Positions 63,506 through 64,000 of a stretch of 64,000 bases of DNA are shown piece by piece. The notes under the pieces are model-generated. The model saw only the letters and a list, made by a program, of their open reading frames with translations, was not told the DNA's origin and made no database searches. Both the position numbers and the translations under genes were made by a program. The DNA comes from Candidatus Paracaedibacteraceae bacterium (GTDB lineage Bacteria > Pseudomonadota > Alphaproteobacteria > UBA6184). The first letter of the stretch is position 1, and every line of letters starts with the position of its first letter. The stretch covers positions 1-64,000 of the forward strand of contig JACKLG010000003.1 in the NCBI GenBank assembly GCA_024236035.1. Reading direction: 5' to 3'.

Positions 63506-63877
63506 CTATTTCGGACGCTTTGTACCGTATTTAGAACGGCTTTTTTTACGATCTTTAACCCCTTGAGTATCTAAAGCACCACGAACAATATGGTACCGCA
63601 CACCAGGAAGGTCTTTTACACGTCCACCGCGAATTAACACAACAGAGTGTTCTTGTAAGTTGTGCCCTTCACCAGGGATGTATGCTGTAACCTCAAAACC
63701 ACTTGTTAAGCGCACACGAGCAATTTTACGCATAGCCGAGTTTGGCTTCTTTGGTGTAGTTGTCGTAACACGCGTACACACACCACGGCGCTGAGGACAC
63801 GCTTTCAAAGCAGGTACCTTATTGCGCGCTACACGTGGCTCACGTGGCTTGCGAATTAATTGATTAATAGTTGGCAT
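63506..63877 (-). CDS. rpsL: 30S ribosomal protein S12
   Basis: A 123-residue decoding-centre protein. PTINQLIRKPREPR at the start, TTTPKKPNSAMRKIARVRL and GRVKDLPGVRYHIVRGALD are conserved. The lysines at the positions that confer streptomycin resistance when mutated are the sensitive type (PKKPNS and RVKDLP). It is the first gene of the superoperon in this window. Confidence 0.99.
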   Translation of the reverse strand: MPTINQLIRKPREPRVARNKVPALKACPQRRGVCTRVTTTTPKKPNSAMRKIARVRLTSGFEVTAYIPGEGHNLQEHSVVLIRGGRVKDLPGVRYHIVRGALDTQGVKDRKKSRSKYGTKRPK

Positions 63878-64000
63878 TCCACTATCCTTTTTAAATTAAT
63901 ATTTAGGTGCAAATATAAGATTAGCACCCGAACTACTGAACAAACTCGTTCAGCTCACCTATGACAGACTTCTCTGTACACTTCAGCCCCTTAGTTTAAC
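63878..64000 (-). other. Leader region upstream of rpsL with three small hairpins
   Basis: No gene is visible in these 123 bases before the window edge. Three short hairpins follow one another: ACAGA/TCTGT (63964-63977), CTGAAC/GTTCAG (63936-63953) and GGTGC/GCACC (63906-63928). AAAAAGGATA precedes the rpsL ATG as ribosome site. The promoter may lie here or beyond the edge. Confidence 0.45.

Noticed and set aside
1..64000. CRISPR array, complete insertion sequence, prophage or integrated plasmid
   Set aside because: No spaced direct repeats, transposase gene with ends, or phage gene run was seen; XerD at 38413-39339 has a housekeeping context.

Overview
The window is AT-rich DNA from an alphaproteobacterium that is most likely an intracellular symbiont or parasite of eukaryotes (Holosporales- or Rickettsiales-like; the exact order cannot be fixed from sequence alone). 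Evidence: the ribosomal genes and the hflK-hflC-htrA, Atm1-type ABC exporter, Rsm22 and ISC-ferredoxin genes are of alphaproteobacterial/mitochondrial-ancestor type. Housekeeping blocks are interspersed with decayed genes and with secreted proteins of the kind expected at a host interface: an OTU-type protease, a kinase-fold protein, and YDG-repeat and autotransporter surface proteins.

Layout. 1-8.1 kb is an accessory, partly decayed stretch. It holds the tail of an Rpn-like protein, a 1442-residue exported protein with a C-terminal OTU-protease-like domain, about 1.4 kb of gene remnants (a DUF4143-type ATPase tail and a cyclophilin), an intact Rsm22-family methyltransferase, and a lipoprotein gene interrupted by a frameshift. 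8.1-15.3 kb has tRNA-Ser(UGA), a small exported protein, tRNA-Leu(UAA), and a co-directional cluster: truA, a Bcr/CflA MFS exporter, an APC amino-acid permease, yggT, folD, rlmE, a DsbA-like oxidoreductase and pgpA. After a 0.77 kb non-coding or decayed gap come tsaE and an ABC-F ATPase on the minus strand, then an SPFH protein and a thiolase on the plus strand.

20.7-26.7 kb is a surface block: an acidic/basic exported orphan, an 889-residue YDG-repeat protein and a 770-residue autotransporter closed by a strong terminator. hflK, hflC and an HtrA protease follow as a membrane-protein quality-control operon. At 30.5-31.9 kb on the minus strand lies a visibly GC-richer gene for an exported protein with kinase-like motifs. 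32-46 kb holds core genes: parC, ferredoxin, uppP, secA, a tiny membrane protein, xerD, a parvulin, recO, a cyclase-family hydrolase, an Atm1-type exporter, an LdcA-like carboxypeptidase and a second HtrA.

46-64 kb is one uninterrupted minus-strand ribosomal superoperon. In transcription order it reads rpsL-rpsG-fusA-tuf, then rpsJ through rpsQ (S10 operon), rplN through secY-adk (spc operon), and rpsM-rpsK-rpoA-rplQ (alpha operon), ending at a clear terminator near 46.03 kb. Many junctions overlap by 1-8 bases. rpmJ is absent from the secY-rpsM interval, where adk sits instead.

The two best candidates for undescribed biology are the exported OTU-like protein (372-4700) and the exported kinase-fold protein (30495-31928). 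Both have Sec-type N-termini and catalytic motifs that suggest action on eukaryotic targets. Function is inferred from motifs only; no database search or structure prediction could be run.
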